64,000 bases of DNA, taken from the NCBI GenBank assembly GCA_048772705.1, contig JBLWGC010000102.1:33382-97381 (forward strand). Reading direction: 5' to 3'. Below, in pieces: positions 9,730 through 18,578 of the stretch. A model generated the notes under the pieces. It had not been told where the DNA came from and ran no database searches. It saw nothing but the letters and a program-made list of their open reading frames with translations. This stretch comes from Leidyana gryllorum EB-2025a. Its lineage: Eukaryota > Apicomplexa. The position numbers and the translations under genes were made by a program. Positions within the stretch are counted from its first letter, which is position 1, and each line of letters opens with the position of its first letter.

Positions 9730-11715
9730 ATGATGGCGGCAACAGCCGCGTCTGATGTGACAACTAATCCAGAGGACGCGCCGCCTCAAATTGGGCCAGA
9801 TGGAGTAGTACGACACCCACCACCACCACCACCGCCTCCAAATAAAGCTGCTGCCGATATCGAGCAGTATGACCCGGAATTGGAGGCCCTATCAACGCTG
9901 ATGAACAACTTCAAATGGTCCGGTGATGCCGTGGAATCGTGTGCGCGCGCGATTATGAACCCACGCGAGACACATGAAAAGCGTTTGAATGGACTCATGC
10001 AACTTAAGCAATTGTTGTGTACTACTCGAGATAATGTATTCCAAATCGCCCAAGACGTAATAGACAGTGGAGTCCTCAAAGCGCTTGTACACCTGGTGTC
10101 GGCGGATAATCCCGACCCCACCTTGAGACTGCCCGCGGCATTTTGCCTCACAAACATTGCAGCCGGTCACGACGACCAAACAGCTGCTGTTGTTCATGCA
10201 GGAGCAATTCCGCCAATCCTGGCGTTGTTGCGTAGTCGTGAAGAAGCACTGCGAAGGCAAGCTATCTTTTGTTTGGCCAACATTGCTGGGTCTACGCCCG
10301 AATATCGAGGCATTCTGGCGCAGCACAAGGACTACTTTTCGGGCATCATATATGCGGTTGACACCGCCCGCGATCCGAAAATGGAAGAACTGGCAGCCTG
10401 GAACATACGAAACATGTGTGTGTTGGGCGGTCCGAAGGTGTCTGAGCTACGGCAGGGGCTAGATTACTTTGCGGATCAAATTCTGCGCTACGTGCCCCAG
10501 GAGCCCGAGCCCCGTCATTTGATTGGGGGGGGCTTAGCGACCATGTCGGCTGTATTGTCTGGCCAAAACACGCCAGCTTGGGCCCGGAGCAATGTTTTTA
10601 TCCCGGGTAGCGTTTACTTCCACAGTCAGGTGGGAACGACCCCTTCGTCAGTTCGTTTCGCTACGGAGACTTTCTCTCTTCTCTCACGAGAGCCTGAAGG
10701 GCGTGAGGAGATCTTTGACCCTTCGTTGGCCATGGGATACCTCTTTCATGCGAAGTACAACTCGAATCAAAGCGTGCGAAATCACGCGTTGGAAATACTC
10801 TCGAACATTTGTGAGTATGGAACTGCTGAGCACCGCCAAATGGTGACGAGGGCTTCGGGAATTGCAGGATTGGGCGAGTTGCTGGCCGACTGGGTCAGTT
10901 ACAGTCCCAATCAAAGAATTTTGGCGGCTAGGATCTTAATGTTGCTCGCGAACGACGGATATGTTCCTCACGCTAATGCCATGACGGAGCGGAGTGTGAT
11001 GACTCGAGATATCGCGGCGAAGATTGTCCAAAAGCGGAAGGAGCAATTACAACAAGTTCGAGGCGAGATGGATGTTCTGAGTCGAAGACGGCCAAGCGCA
11101 GAAGGTGAATGGACGCTGTCGGAGTGCAAGGCCTTGTTATACGAGATGGAGTGCAATTTAGAGCGCAATGACAAGTGGTACGGGGAGTCACCTGTTGAAG
11201 GTGCCTCGGTGTTGGAGGTCACTTACGCCATTTTGGCCCAGCTGGATCGTCCTGAAGAGTTTGCACTGAGGGAGAAATGCGGACGGATGATTGTTGCCAT
11301 ATTGGCTCGGGTGTCGGAGACCGTGTTGTGGACGCATTTGACGCTGGATCTGTTCAAGTTGTTGTTGGACATACTGGACTTGGCTGTAGAGGTCGATTTG
11401 ACAACAATAATGTCTGAACCCCCTCCAACGAGTGGTAGTCATGACCCTGGGGCGAATGCCGTTGCCTGCATGACGCCTGGCGAGCCTCACTTTGAGCCTG
11501 GCGCTTTCGTGCTGGCGGTGCTGAGTGTGTTGGAAAGGTTGTTGCAGATGGGTGAGGACCTCCAAGTACGAGATGGGAGTTTGGAAAACCCGATGGCCGT
11601 CATGTTGCAACAAATGGATGGGTTGACTAGGCTGGAGTCTGCTCTGGTTCGTGGAGCTCTGCCACAAGAAGCGGTTCACAAAACTATACAAATGGTACAA
11701 AAGTATTGTCGCTAG
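9730..11715 (+). CDS. Importin-alpha-like armadillo-repeat protein
   Basis: Intronless, 661 aa. A proline run near residues 31-38 is followed by tandem ARM repeats, best seen at residues 115-200: SGVLKALVHLVSADNPDPTL, AAFCLTNIAAGHDDQTAAVV, AGAIPPILALLRSREEALRR, QAIFCLANIAGSTPEYRGIL. Paired 'W/A...N' positions as in importin-alpha occur (AAWNIRNMCVLGGP). Importin-alpha binds nuclear localisation signals and hands cargo to importin-beta. The N-terminus shows no Arg/Lys-rich importin-beta-binding segment, and the second half is strongly divergent and longer than the usual 520-540 aa, so an ARM protein with another role is possible. The stop TAG at 11713-11715 lies only 4 nt before the ATG of the next gene. 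Confidence 0.72.
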   Translation: MMAATAASDVTTNPEDAPPQIGPDGVVRHPPPPPPPPNKAAADIEQYDPELEALSTLMNNFKWSGDAVESCARAIMNPRETHEKRLNGLMQLKQLLCTTRDNVFQIAQDVIDSGVLKALVHLVSADNPDPTLRLPAAFCLTNIAAGHDDQTAAVVHAGAIPPILALLRSREEALRRQAIFCLANIAGSTPEYRGILAQHKDYFSGIIYAVDTARDPKMEELAAWNIRNMCVLGGPKVSELRQGLDYFADQILRYVPQEPEPRHLIGGGLATMSAVLSGQNTPAWARSNVFIPGSVYFHSQVGTTPSSVRFATETFSLLSREPEGREEIFDPSLAMGYLFHAKYNSNQSVRNHALEILSNICEYGTAEHRQMVTRASGIAGLGELLADWVSYSPNQRILAARILMLLANDGYVPHANAMTERSVMTRDIAAKIVQKRKEQLQQVRGEMDVLSRRRPSAEGEWTLSECKALLYEMECNLERNDKWYGESPVEGASVLEVTYAILAQLDRPEEFALREKCGRMIVAILARVSETVLWTHLTLDLFKLLLDILDLAVEVDLTTIMSEPPPTSGSHDPGANAVACMTPGEPHFEPGAFVLAVLSVLERLLQMGEDLQVRDGSLENPMAVMLQQMDGLTRLESALVRGALPQEAVHKTIQMVQKYCR

Positions 11716-11719
11716 ATAT

Positions 11720-12325
11720 ATGCTGGGAACGCTGCTTGAGAACGGCGCGTTCTTGATAGTTGGTTTGCTTTGGGGAGTAACAACACCGTTCGTGAGGAGG
11801 GCGGTAGTATCAACCAGTAGCACCAACGATGACAATGGCGAACCCAAAGAAGATGGCATCGGGATTTTGACCAATCAAGAGGATCGTTTTCACCGGCGTA
11901 TTCTTTACAGACTGTTTGGCCCAGATGGACTCCACCTCTGTCAATGGAAAGTGAGCCTTTTCACGAATACTTGAGTTTGAGTACTCACCACTGATTCGAA
12001 GGTCTTGCTGCCCTATGCGTTCAATCAATGCGGCTCGGTGCTCTTCATGTACTTGTTAGGCCACACCGGTAAGAGATCGTACATGTGTATAGTTGCTATT
12101 CTTGCTATCTGTCTGCCCCAGCCATGTCAAAAGCCGTACCGACCGCGAACGCACTGGCATCCTTCTTTACTTTTCTAACTGAGCTGGTTCTGTTCCGCTC
12201 CATTCCCGACCGATGTAGGTGGACACACGTTTCAGCAACCTCCTCGACTCCGACAATGGCCTTCAGGGGGTATTCTAGGATGTGTGTTAGTGATCAATGG
12301 GGTGGTTCTATGCCTGGCAACCTGA
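11720..12325 (+). CDS. TMEM234-family small membrane protein
   Basis: Four exons; introns 11951..12001, 12069..12121 and 12215..12266 keep phase. The product is about 150 aa with four hydrophobic segments in the order typical of TMEM234, an EamA/DMT-like half transporter: FLIVGLLWGVTTPFVRRAVV, then LLPYAFNQCGSVLFMYLLG, TAMSKAVPTANALASFFTFL, and GILGCVLVINGVVLCLAT just before the stop. The motifs 'LWG.T.P', 'P...NQ.GS' and 'vP..N.l' match the family. Its function is unknown; in vertebrates TMEM234 has been linked to kidney filtration. The start is 4 nt downstream of the stop of the importin-alpha-like gene, with TCGCTAG immediately upstream, which could serve as a trans-splice acceptor. Confidence 0.78.
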
Positions 12326-12493
12326 ATGGAATGGGTTCAAGCAAAATCAGCGACCGTCATTCAAGTCGGTCACTTAGACAGCCAGTCAGTCAGTCAGTCA
12401 GTCAGCGACAGAGAGGGGGAGGCAGGCGGACAGACAGACGAACAGACAGAGAGAGAGACAGTCAGTCAGTCCTTGACCAGCAGCCCACCCATG
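12326..12493. repeat. CAGT tetranucleotide and GACA-rich microsatellite between convergent genes
   Basis: Short spacer between the stop of the TMEM234-like gene (12325) and the stop of CDC14 (12494). It holds about five to six consecutive CAGT units around 12381-12404, a GACAGAC/GAGA-rich stretch and a second short CAGT run near 12459-12469. Simple-sequence DNA; similar CAGT runs recur near 4731, 59131 and 63937. Confidence 0.7.
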
Positions 12494-14508
12494 CTATTTC
12501 TCCGTCCTCACCGGCGACCGCCTGTCTGCTGAAGCGACTCCCCCGTGGCTGTGGCCGCCGCACATCGCTCGTTCCGGTTTCCGAGTCAACCCGTTTCCAC
12601 TGAGAGCTCGCACTACTACAGTGCGCTGCCCAGATGAGCTATGATGGGTGGGAGAGAACCCCTCGTCCGTGAACTTTAGTGGTGAAGATAACGTCATAGT
12701 GTCCCTGTATCCGCTCTGAACCATCCTGGAGTGTCGGATACCATCACTCCAACCCCCACTGCTGCGACGCGCGCACCTTTTAGCCATCAGAAGTCTCTGT
12801 GCTTGTCCATTGTCGCCCTCCTCTGCCACTCGTCGTTCGTCCGGAGACATCGGCTATTCAACCCAAGATGTTACTGGAGAAGATTGACTCCCACTCACAG
12901 AATCGCAGCTGTACTGACGCGTGACGATGGCCGATTTGGCCAGTGACAGAACGGGGGGTCTGGGAATCATTGCCTGCATCTCGTTCTGGAAGGTCAGATG
13001 TGAATCGCACGACTTGCGGTAGCGGGCACTTGCCTGGATTTCATGCAGAAAGTGTTGTTGAGGGCCCAAGACGCTCCCAGGACGGCATATGCGATTCCAT
13101 CCAATCCACGCCGCAGCCGAGAAGCTGTCAAGTATAAATTCAATGATGAGGAAGTCATCGATCCAATCCAGCCACAGCCTTCGTTGACACACAGGGGAGA
13201 CACTCAACTCCTCGGGGCTGGCTCCCTTCCAAGCCACCCAAGGCGAGAAAAGGACACATACAGAAAGATGTTACATTACCCATAGTGTTTCATCGCGTAG
13301 CATCCTATCAAGGTGCCTGTGCGGCCGAGTCCTGCCTTGCAATGTACAGCGATCGCGCCTTGCTCGCCTTCACATAGCGTTATAAACTTGTTAACCAAGT
13401 CCCTGAATTAATCTTTAGATGATGATTAGCGGCGTTGCAAGACGGTCCTACCTCGGAGGACACGACCCATCTAAAAAGTACAAGTCGTGGTGAGCTATGC
13501 CAGCCCGTAGGAATACTTTCCGGCAATATTGTTTCTTATTCAGGCGAATAACCATAGTTACTCCGAGGCGCTTGAAAATAGGTACGTAGTACTCAGGGGT
13601 GAGGGTGATCCCTCCCCCTTCATCGTAGACATTGTTCGCCGACGGCCCAGAGAAAGCGACAAACTTTCTCGGTACGATCCAATTAAGATCGCCGTGGCCG
13701 ATTTTCTCGTAATATTCGTAGGAATGGATGTCGAAGGTCTCAAAGTTAAAGAAACCGACCTAAAGCAATGCAACAGTCAAACAGGGTACCCATATGGACT
13801 CAGATTTGTGAGAGAAACAGAGAGAAACAGAGAAAGAGAAAGTGCAGACAGCTTCATTGGCTATATATACATAGGTCGAGCACAGAAGCATTCTCCGTCT
13901 CCGTCGATCATCGCTTAGGAGAGGCGAGACTGACTCACTCGGATTGCGTGATGGAGGCCCCGCAGACAGTCCAGAATACGGAGGGCATAGGTGCATGGGC
14001 CGTATGTAGCATCCCGAAAGGGGGGGAATGACAAGTTAGCTTGGTCGAAAGGCCGCATCGCCTCGGACGGCGATCGATGGAGGCAGCAAACAGCATACGC
14101 AGCCATCAAGAACGCAGCATTTGCTCGCTTATATTGATCTGTGCCACATCGATGGATTATAAAGTGGTTAGATAGTCGCGGGTCTTCGAGAAGGTCAGCC
14201 AGAAGTCTACAGAATCGCCAGGTCTGACCCAGATTCAGGGGGCCAAAGTCTGCACAAAACGGATCATAGACGAGCTCGTGGTCGATGCAGAACGTATGAG
14301 TGTCCTTCTGGTCAGTCACCGCTCCAGCTGACCGGCTGACCCAGTACAAACGACGGGGTATGAAACAGACTGCGCCCGCAAGAGGGGAAGAGCCAACTTC
14401 AGGCGAAACCGTAGGGCGCACTATAGATGAGGTAACCGTGTGCCCAGCCTCCACTTCTCGGCGGGAGGCCGATGGGGACCGCAAGGGAAGGTAGGGATGA
14501 AGCGGCAT
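12494..14508 (-). CDS. CDC14: CDC14 dual-specificity protein phosphatase
   Basis: Proline-directed phosphatase that reverses CDK phosphorylation at mitotic exit and cytokinesis. Exons (minus): 14508..13939, 13759..13452, 13402..13280, 13124..13034, 12985..12899, 12853..12777, 12725..12494. Phases agree throughout. The N-terminal domain shows [37 protein letters not shown] and [20 protein letters not shown]; the catalytic domain shows [26 protein letters not shown] and the P-loop [11 protein letters not shown], followed by [15 protein letters not shown]. These are the conserved CDC14 landmarks in order. The 48-nt segment 12986..13033 could be a GC-AG intron or coding, since both keep frame. 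The C-terminal tail is short, serine/arginine-rich and unconserved. ATG at 14506-14508. Head to head with the FKBP-like gene, 31 bp apart. Confidence 0.93.
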
Positions 14509-14539
14509 CCTCAGAAATAACCGACAAATCCAAGCGTTT

Positions 14540-17182
14540 ATGGCAGCGGATGCTTACGAAAGCGACTCGAATGGTGAGGAGGAGTTGTTAAGCGTTATTT
14601 GACTACTCTGCCCTGTCAGCATCCAACGCTTCGGGTTGGTTGAGTGATGACGAGCCCCCACAGGACCGCGAGGGAGACTTGCTCCCACTCGCTGTTGACC
14701 GAAGAGGCCGGGTTTCTCTCATCAAAGAAATCAGACGAACCGGTACCTCCTTCACGCCGGCCACAGACGCTGATGAAGTGGAAAGTGAGGCAACTCTGGG
14801 CGGGCTGGCTCACTCACTTCTTTGCTACAGTCAAATTCGCACTGCCTCCCCCCTCGGTCACAGACTGGAATGCGGTAGAAGCAGTGGACAAATGTCCAGT
14901 CACTTGGCGTCGCTTGTCAAGCTACTCGCAAATGGAGTCTGCAGCAGCCCTAATCCCGATAGCGGTGCCTTTCATGGCCAAAGGGGAGAGTGCTGTACTT
15001 TGGATGGGGGATTCATGTGAGCGAGAGTCATTGTTCGTTGTCTCATCTCAAGAATTATGCAGTCGAATGGGTGGTGGACACTGATATGAAGTTGCGGGCT
15101 AAGCTGGGCCGCCAACGACGACGCTATGCGCGAGCTAATGCTGAGGGTATAAGAGACGGCTTGTTGGACCAGTAAGCGGCAGTCGCTGTGTCAATATTTC
15201 TATTCGCTGCTGCAGGAGTCGATTTAGAGTAGCATTGGGTGTCCAAATCATATCTGTTATCCCTCGATCAATTATTGAGAAGGAAATTGCAAAGGTGGTC
15301 ATAGTTAAAGCCACCTCCTATCATATTCCGACGACGAATAGTGTATTTGATGGTGAGAGGATACACAACGTGACCAGTCATACCAAACACATCAGTGCAA
15401 TGTGCGACCGTCCCTGACACATGGCCTATTCACATAGTATCTCAAAACTGGAAAGAATTGCCACTCTTCAAGCGTACGCTGACCTTAGGTAAGATTGGTG
15501 CTGCTTTCTCCTCGCTACTTTTCTATTCTCTCAGACACTGTCGCATCTCCATACGATAGAGTGATCAGAGCATTGAGGGTGGGGGATGTAGCGGTCATTG
15601 AATGGCCCGCTGACTTGTATCCGCCAACCAGTCTTTTTGGTGTTGCTGCATCGCGACGCACTTTGATCCACGTGAGCAAGATTGGCGATCCTAAGGTGTA
15701 CATAGTAACAGGTAAGTGACTTTGACCATTCGATCCTCCATGGATCGACCCGTCAGAGGGCCGAGACAAGGAATTAGGACTGATTCCGTACAGTCCAGCG
15801 TGCAACGGCAATCCGCAATGCCTCCTCCGCTTAATGGGAATGCACGACGATCAGTACGACCAATATCTTCGCATATCGCAAAATAGAGGAACGCAGTGCC
15901 CCGAAAATGGTACATTAATCACAGGTAATCAATCACCAGCAGCAACCCAATCATCACTCTTCCCAGTGAAACTGGAGATTGATGATCAAGAGAATCCTTC
16001 ACTCCTGCTCTTCTTGTTGGGGCGTAGCCACTCAATCCCGCTATGGCTACATGAGCTCTGTCGAACTATGGCTCTGGGACAGAGTTATGAGGGGCAATTC
16101 ACGGGTCAAACGCCTGGATTGGTGGATAGAAGTGAAAACTCAAGGCATCCTGGTGTATTAGTAAACTGGAAACAGTTGGATGAATGTGCCGATCCTGTCT
16201 GCGAAGTGGCCTCAGAATTTGGATCTCTCGTTCTGAAACCACTCCCAAAAATGGACCACCAAATCATCGACGGTGGAAGTGACCTGAAAGCGGTGTTGGA
16301 GGAGTGGCCAAATGCCGCCACTCATTCCAATTGGGCGACACTGGGTCTTAATCCTGACGCTAAGTGCCGTTTCACGATACTTGGTGCCCTGGGCAAGGTA
16401 AGTAAATAGCACACACACAGATACCGTCTTGTGCAGGAAGTGTCCCCATGGCATCGCGACCCGCGTGCTTGTCTGCGACACTTGATTTGCTTACTTGGCT
16501 GGGCACAACAATTGCTTGACGTAAGTCCATAAGCGTCGGGACGCGCCTTGCGCACACGCATTAACTACGGCAGCAATCTTTATATGGAAGCGCCTTGCAT
16601 TTGTTGAAGGACATCGTGGAATACGGCCGTCACTATCTTGGCCGTCCAATAGAGGACGGGGAAGACTACAGCATGATTACCGAACTGACAGGAGAATATA
16701 ACCCGCCCAGTATAGCTGGCAAGGAAATACCATATGTGAGAGTGGTCTACCCCCAATTCGATGTCCAATTACGACTCGTTGCGGGATTTATGAGAGCACA
16801 AGCTGAATATGGGCTCCATTTGTTCAATGAATGTCACACCACAATCACAGCAGTGAGTCAACTCCCTCACAGAATCGATTTGATGGATCATTCATTGCCT
16901 ATCGCGTTGCAGCTTCCGGAATTTCCGTCGGCAGTACCTGCCCTGGGTGATCTGTGCGATGTAATGCGTGGTGATTGCGAATATGAGGTAAGTACGCGCC
17001 ATTCTAGATCCATTAAGGCCTTGGCCACAAAACAGTTGGAACGTTTCCAAGAGTGTATCAATACGTATCTCAAAAGCCGAAAGCGTTCCGCTTTGCTGAG
17101 GGAGCGTGCTTTGAAAGCGCAAGAGAAAGTGAAGCTCGAGAAGGAGCGTAGTAGGTCTGTGTACCAAAAGATGTTCCAGTGA
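14540..17182 (+). CDS. Divergent multi-domain FKBP-like protein (three FKBP-like modules, helical C-terminus)
   Basis: About ten short introns, all GT-AG and phase-consistent, give a protein of roughly 770 aa. Module 1: SLIKEIRRTGT, DADEVEIKFA, then ALIPIAVPFMAKGESAVLW and SFEWVVDTD, the strand-helix-strand order of FKBP folds ('vi.gle.a...M.kGE.a'). Module 2: VVIVKATSYHIPTTNSVFD, then YDRVIRALRVGDVAVIEWPA and TLIHVSKIG. Module 3: NPSLLLFLLG, IPLWLHELCRTMALGQSYEG. A C-terminal helical region (from LICLLGWAQQLL) ends in a charged coiled segment (KAQEKVKLEKERSRS), placed where large immunophilins carry TPRs. The residues lining the prolyl-isomerase pocket are not obviously kept, so a scaffold/chaperone role is more likely than catalysis. 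Family identity is inference from pattern; the exon model is firmer. ATG at 14540 is 31 bp from the CDC14 start. Confidence 0.5.
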
Positions 17183-17190
17183 AGTGCACC

Positions 17191-17571
17191 ATGGGGTGGT
17201 TTAGTGCGCGGCTGGTGGCCCTCATGGTCCCTCTAGGTGTGGCTATTGGACAACGGCTCATGTTAGGTCTGACTGCTTCAGACGGCTCCACCCAATGTGC
17301 AGAGAGCATTTCCTTAGACTTTGAGGAGGCGGCAACCCCCCCCCCAATCGCTGTCTTGCCGCACAACAGACAGATCGGAGTGGCGTGTGCAGCAGCCATG
17401 GCAGCGTTCTGCTCATTCGTTATTTGTTGGCAGCGTCTGAAACGCCGAGGAGGCGCTACATCGTTGCCAATAGGAGTTTCGTTATCGAGAGAACCAAACG
17501 GAAGCAACATATCAACAGCCCCTGCATTAGGTTTGTGGACCAAACCCTTGCACCACTGGCCGTCAAAATGA
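17191..17571 (+). CDS. Small predicted type I membrane protein, unknown
   Basis: Starts 8 nt after the stop of the preceding FKBP-like gene. The N-terminus looks like a signal peptide (MGWFSARLVALMVPLGVAIG); a short luminal part follows, then a transmembrane segment (IGVACAAAMAAFCSFVICW) with a basic stop-transfer QRLKRR. About 127 aa if unspliced. A 39-nt GT-AG stretch (about 17439-17477) could be an intron without changing the frame, and a second plus frame running to 17642 also has protein-like composition, so the 3' end is uncertain. No family recognised. Confidence 0.42.
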   Translation: MGWFSARLVALMVPLGVAIGQRLMLGLTASDGSTQCAESISLDFEEAATPPPIAVLPHNRQIGVACAAAMAAFCSFVICWQRLKRRGGATSLPIGVSLSREPNGSNISTAPALGLWTKPLHHWPSK

Positions 17572-17669
17572 GGCGACCATCCGTCTTTTTACGCATGGTT
17601 AGGAAAAATGAACGGTCAACAAAGACTGTGCGTCTTTGGTGAAACACATAAGTAACGCACACATATAAA

Positions 17670-18037
17670 CTACTTCCTCATCGTATGACCTGTCCTCGTT
17701 GATAGCAGGAGTGTCCTCACTCACAGGTACTGATCTCCATGCGAGAAGACAGACGGTAGCGTGAGTTAAATTCGAAGCACAATCTGCACAACTCGGCCCA
17801 GGAAACCATCTGCGATAGCGTATAGTCGAGTGAAAGTGTTGTGTGTTCGTCCGTCACGTAGAGGACAAAAAATGTCTTGAGGCACGAACCCCTTTGTTTT
17901 CCACGCGTCCTGCAAAGACCGCTACGAGCGATCATTCGAATTCGCGGACGCATTGTGGGATTGTAGATGGAATTCAGCCATCTACGAGCTATATGCCCCC
18001 CGCCCAATAGGACCGAGACCTGGGCATTATTCTTCAT
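17670..18037 (-). CDS. Small hypothetical protein, two exons
   Basis: ATG at 18035-18037. Exon 1 encodes about 105 residues, including YNPTMRPRIRMIARSG and LKTFFVLYVTDEHTTLSLDY. A GTGAGT donor follows, with a plausible CAG acceptor about 35 nt on, joined in phase to a short last exon that stops at 17670-17672. Composition is protein-like with a mixed strand/helix pattern, but I recognise no family. Without transcript data it could also be chance. Confidence 0.35.
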
Positions 18038-18098
18038 AACGGTGTAAAAGTGTTTCGCCGAACTGAACGGGGAGGTAAGGGGGTGGGACTTGTAAAAG

Positions 18099-18578
18099 AT
18101 GCATCAGCTGCCAATCAGAGGAAGGGATTATCCCTCGGGTGCCGGCTGCCAGATGTATCCAAGATCGGGTCCCATTATCTCTGGCTCCCTGATCCACCTC
18201 TTTCGCTTCCCATCGAAGGAGCAGACCATTTGGGCTTCTTGCGAGGGAGATGCATGTCGAGATGTTTCGATCGAGAGTGGAGAGAGAGACTCAATAGAGA
18301 TAGTAATCGCGATGAAATTGATAATGTCGAAGCTCGTGCACTGTGACGCCAATCGCTGTTCATACACGAAAAGACTTCGGCTTGAGTTCTTCTCGAAAGT
18401 GGTTATGACACTCGGGTATGAAAGTGATTCGATAGATCGAGCCACCTTCCGGGCTGGAGTCACAATCTCTCGTACACTGAGATCGTCACTTAGATCACTG
18501 GGTATCGACACGGCTGTGGTAGGGCTCATTGTGCACAAAGTCGCAACAGTGGATCCTACACAACCGAACACCAATTGA
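18099..18578. other. Region open on both strands; gene and strand unresolved
   Basis: A plus-strand frame of 159 codons (18099..18578, starting MHQLPIRGRDYP) and a minus-strand frame of 148 codons (18128..18574) cover the same DNA. The plus reading begins 61 bp from the divergent start at 18037, which fits the spacing of other gene pairs here. The minus reading has a more natural-looking composition (DLGYIWQPAPEG near its end). Neither shows a known motif. At most one is likely real. Confidence 0.3.

Noticed and set aside
12926-13285. A neat plus-strand two-exon model (start at 12926, intron to about 13047, stop 13285) giving a 100-aa protein.
   Set aside because: It is antisense to CDC14, whose catalytic loop and ICRPGS motif lie exactly here on the minus strand with phase-consistent introns. 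The plus model is a coincidence.
17070-17543. A 157-codon minus-strand frame.
   Set aside because: It overlaps the charged C-terminus of the FKBP-like gene and the small TM gene, shows no motif, and its start falls in sequence better explained on the plus strand.
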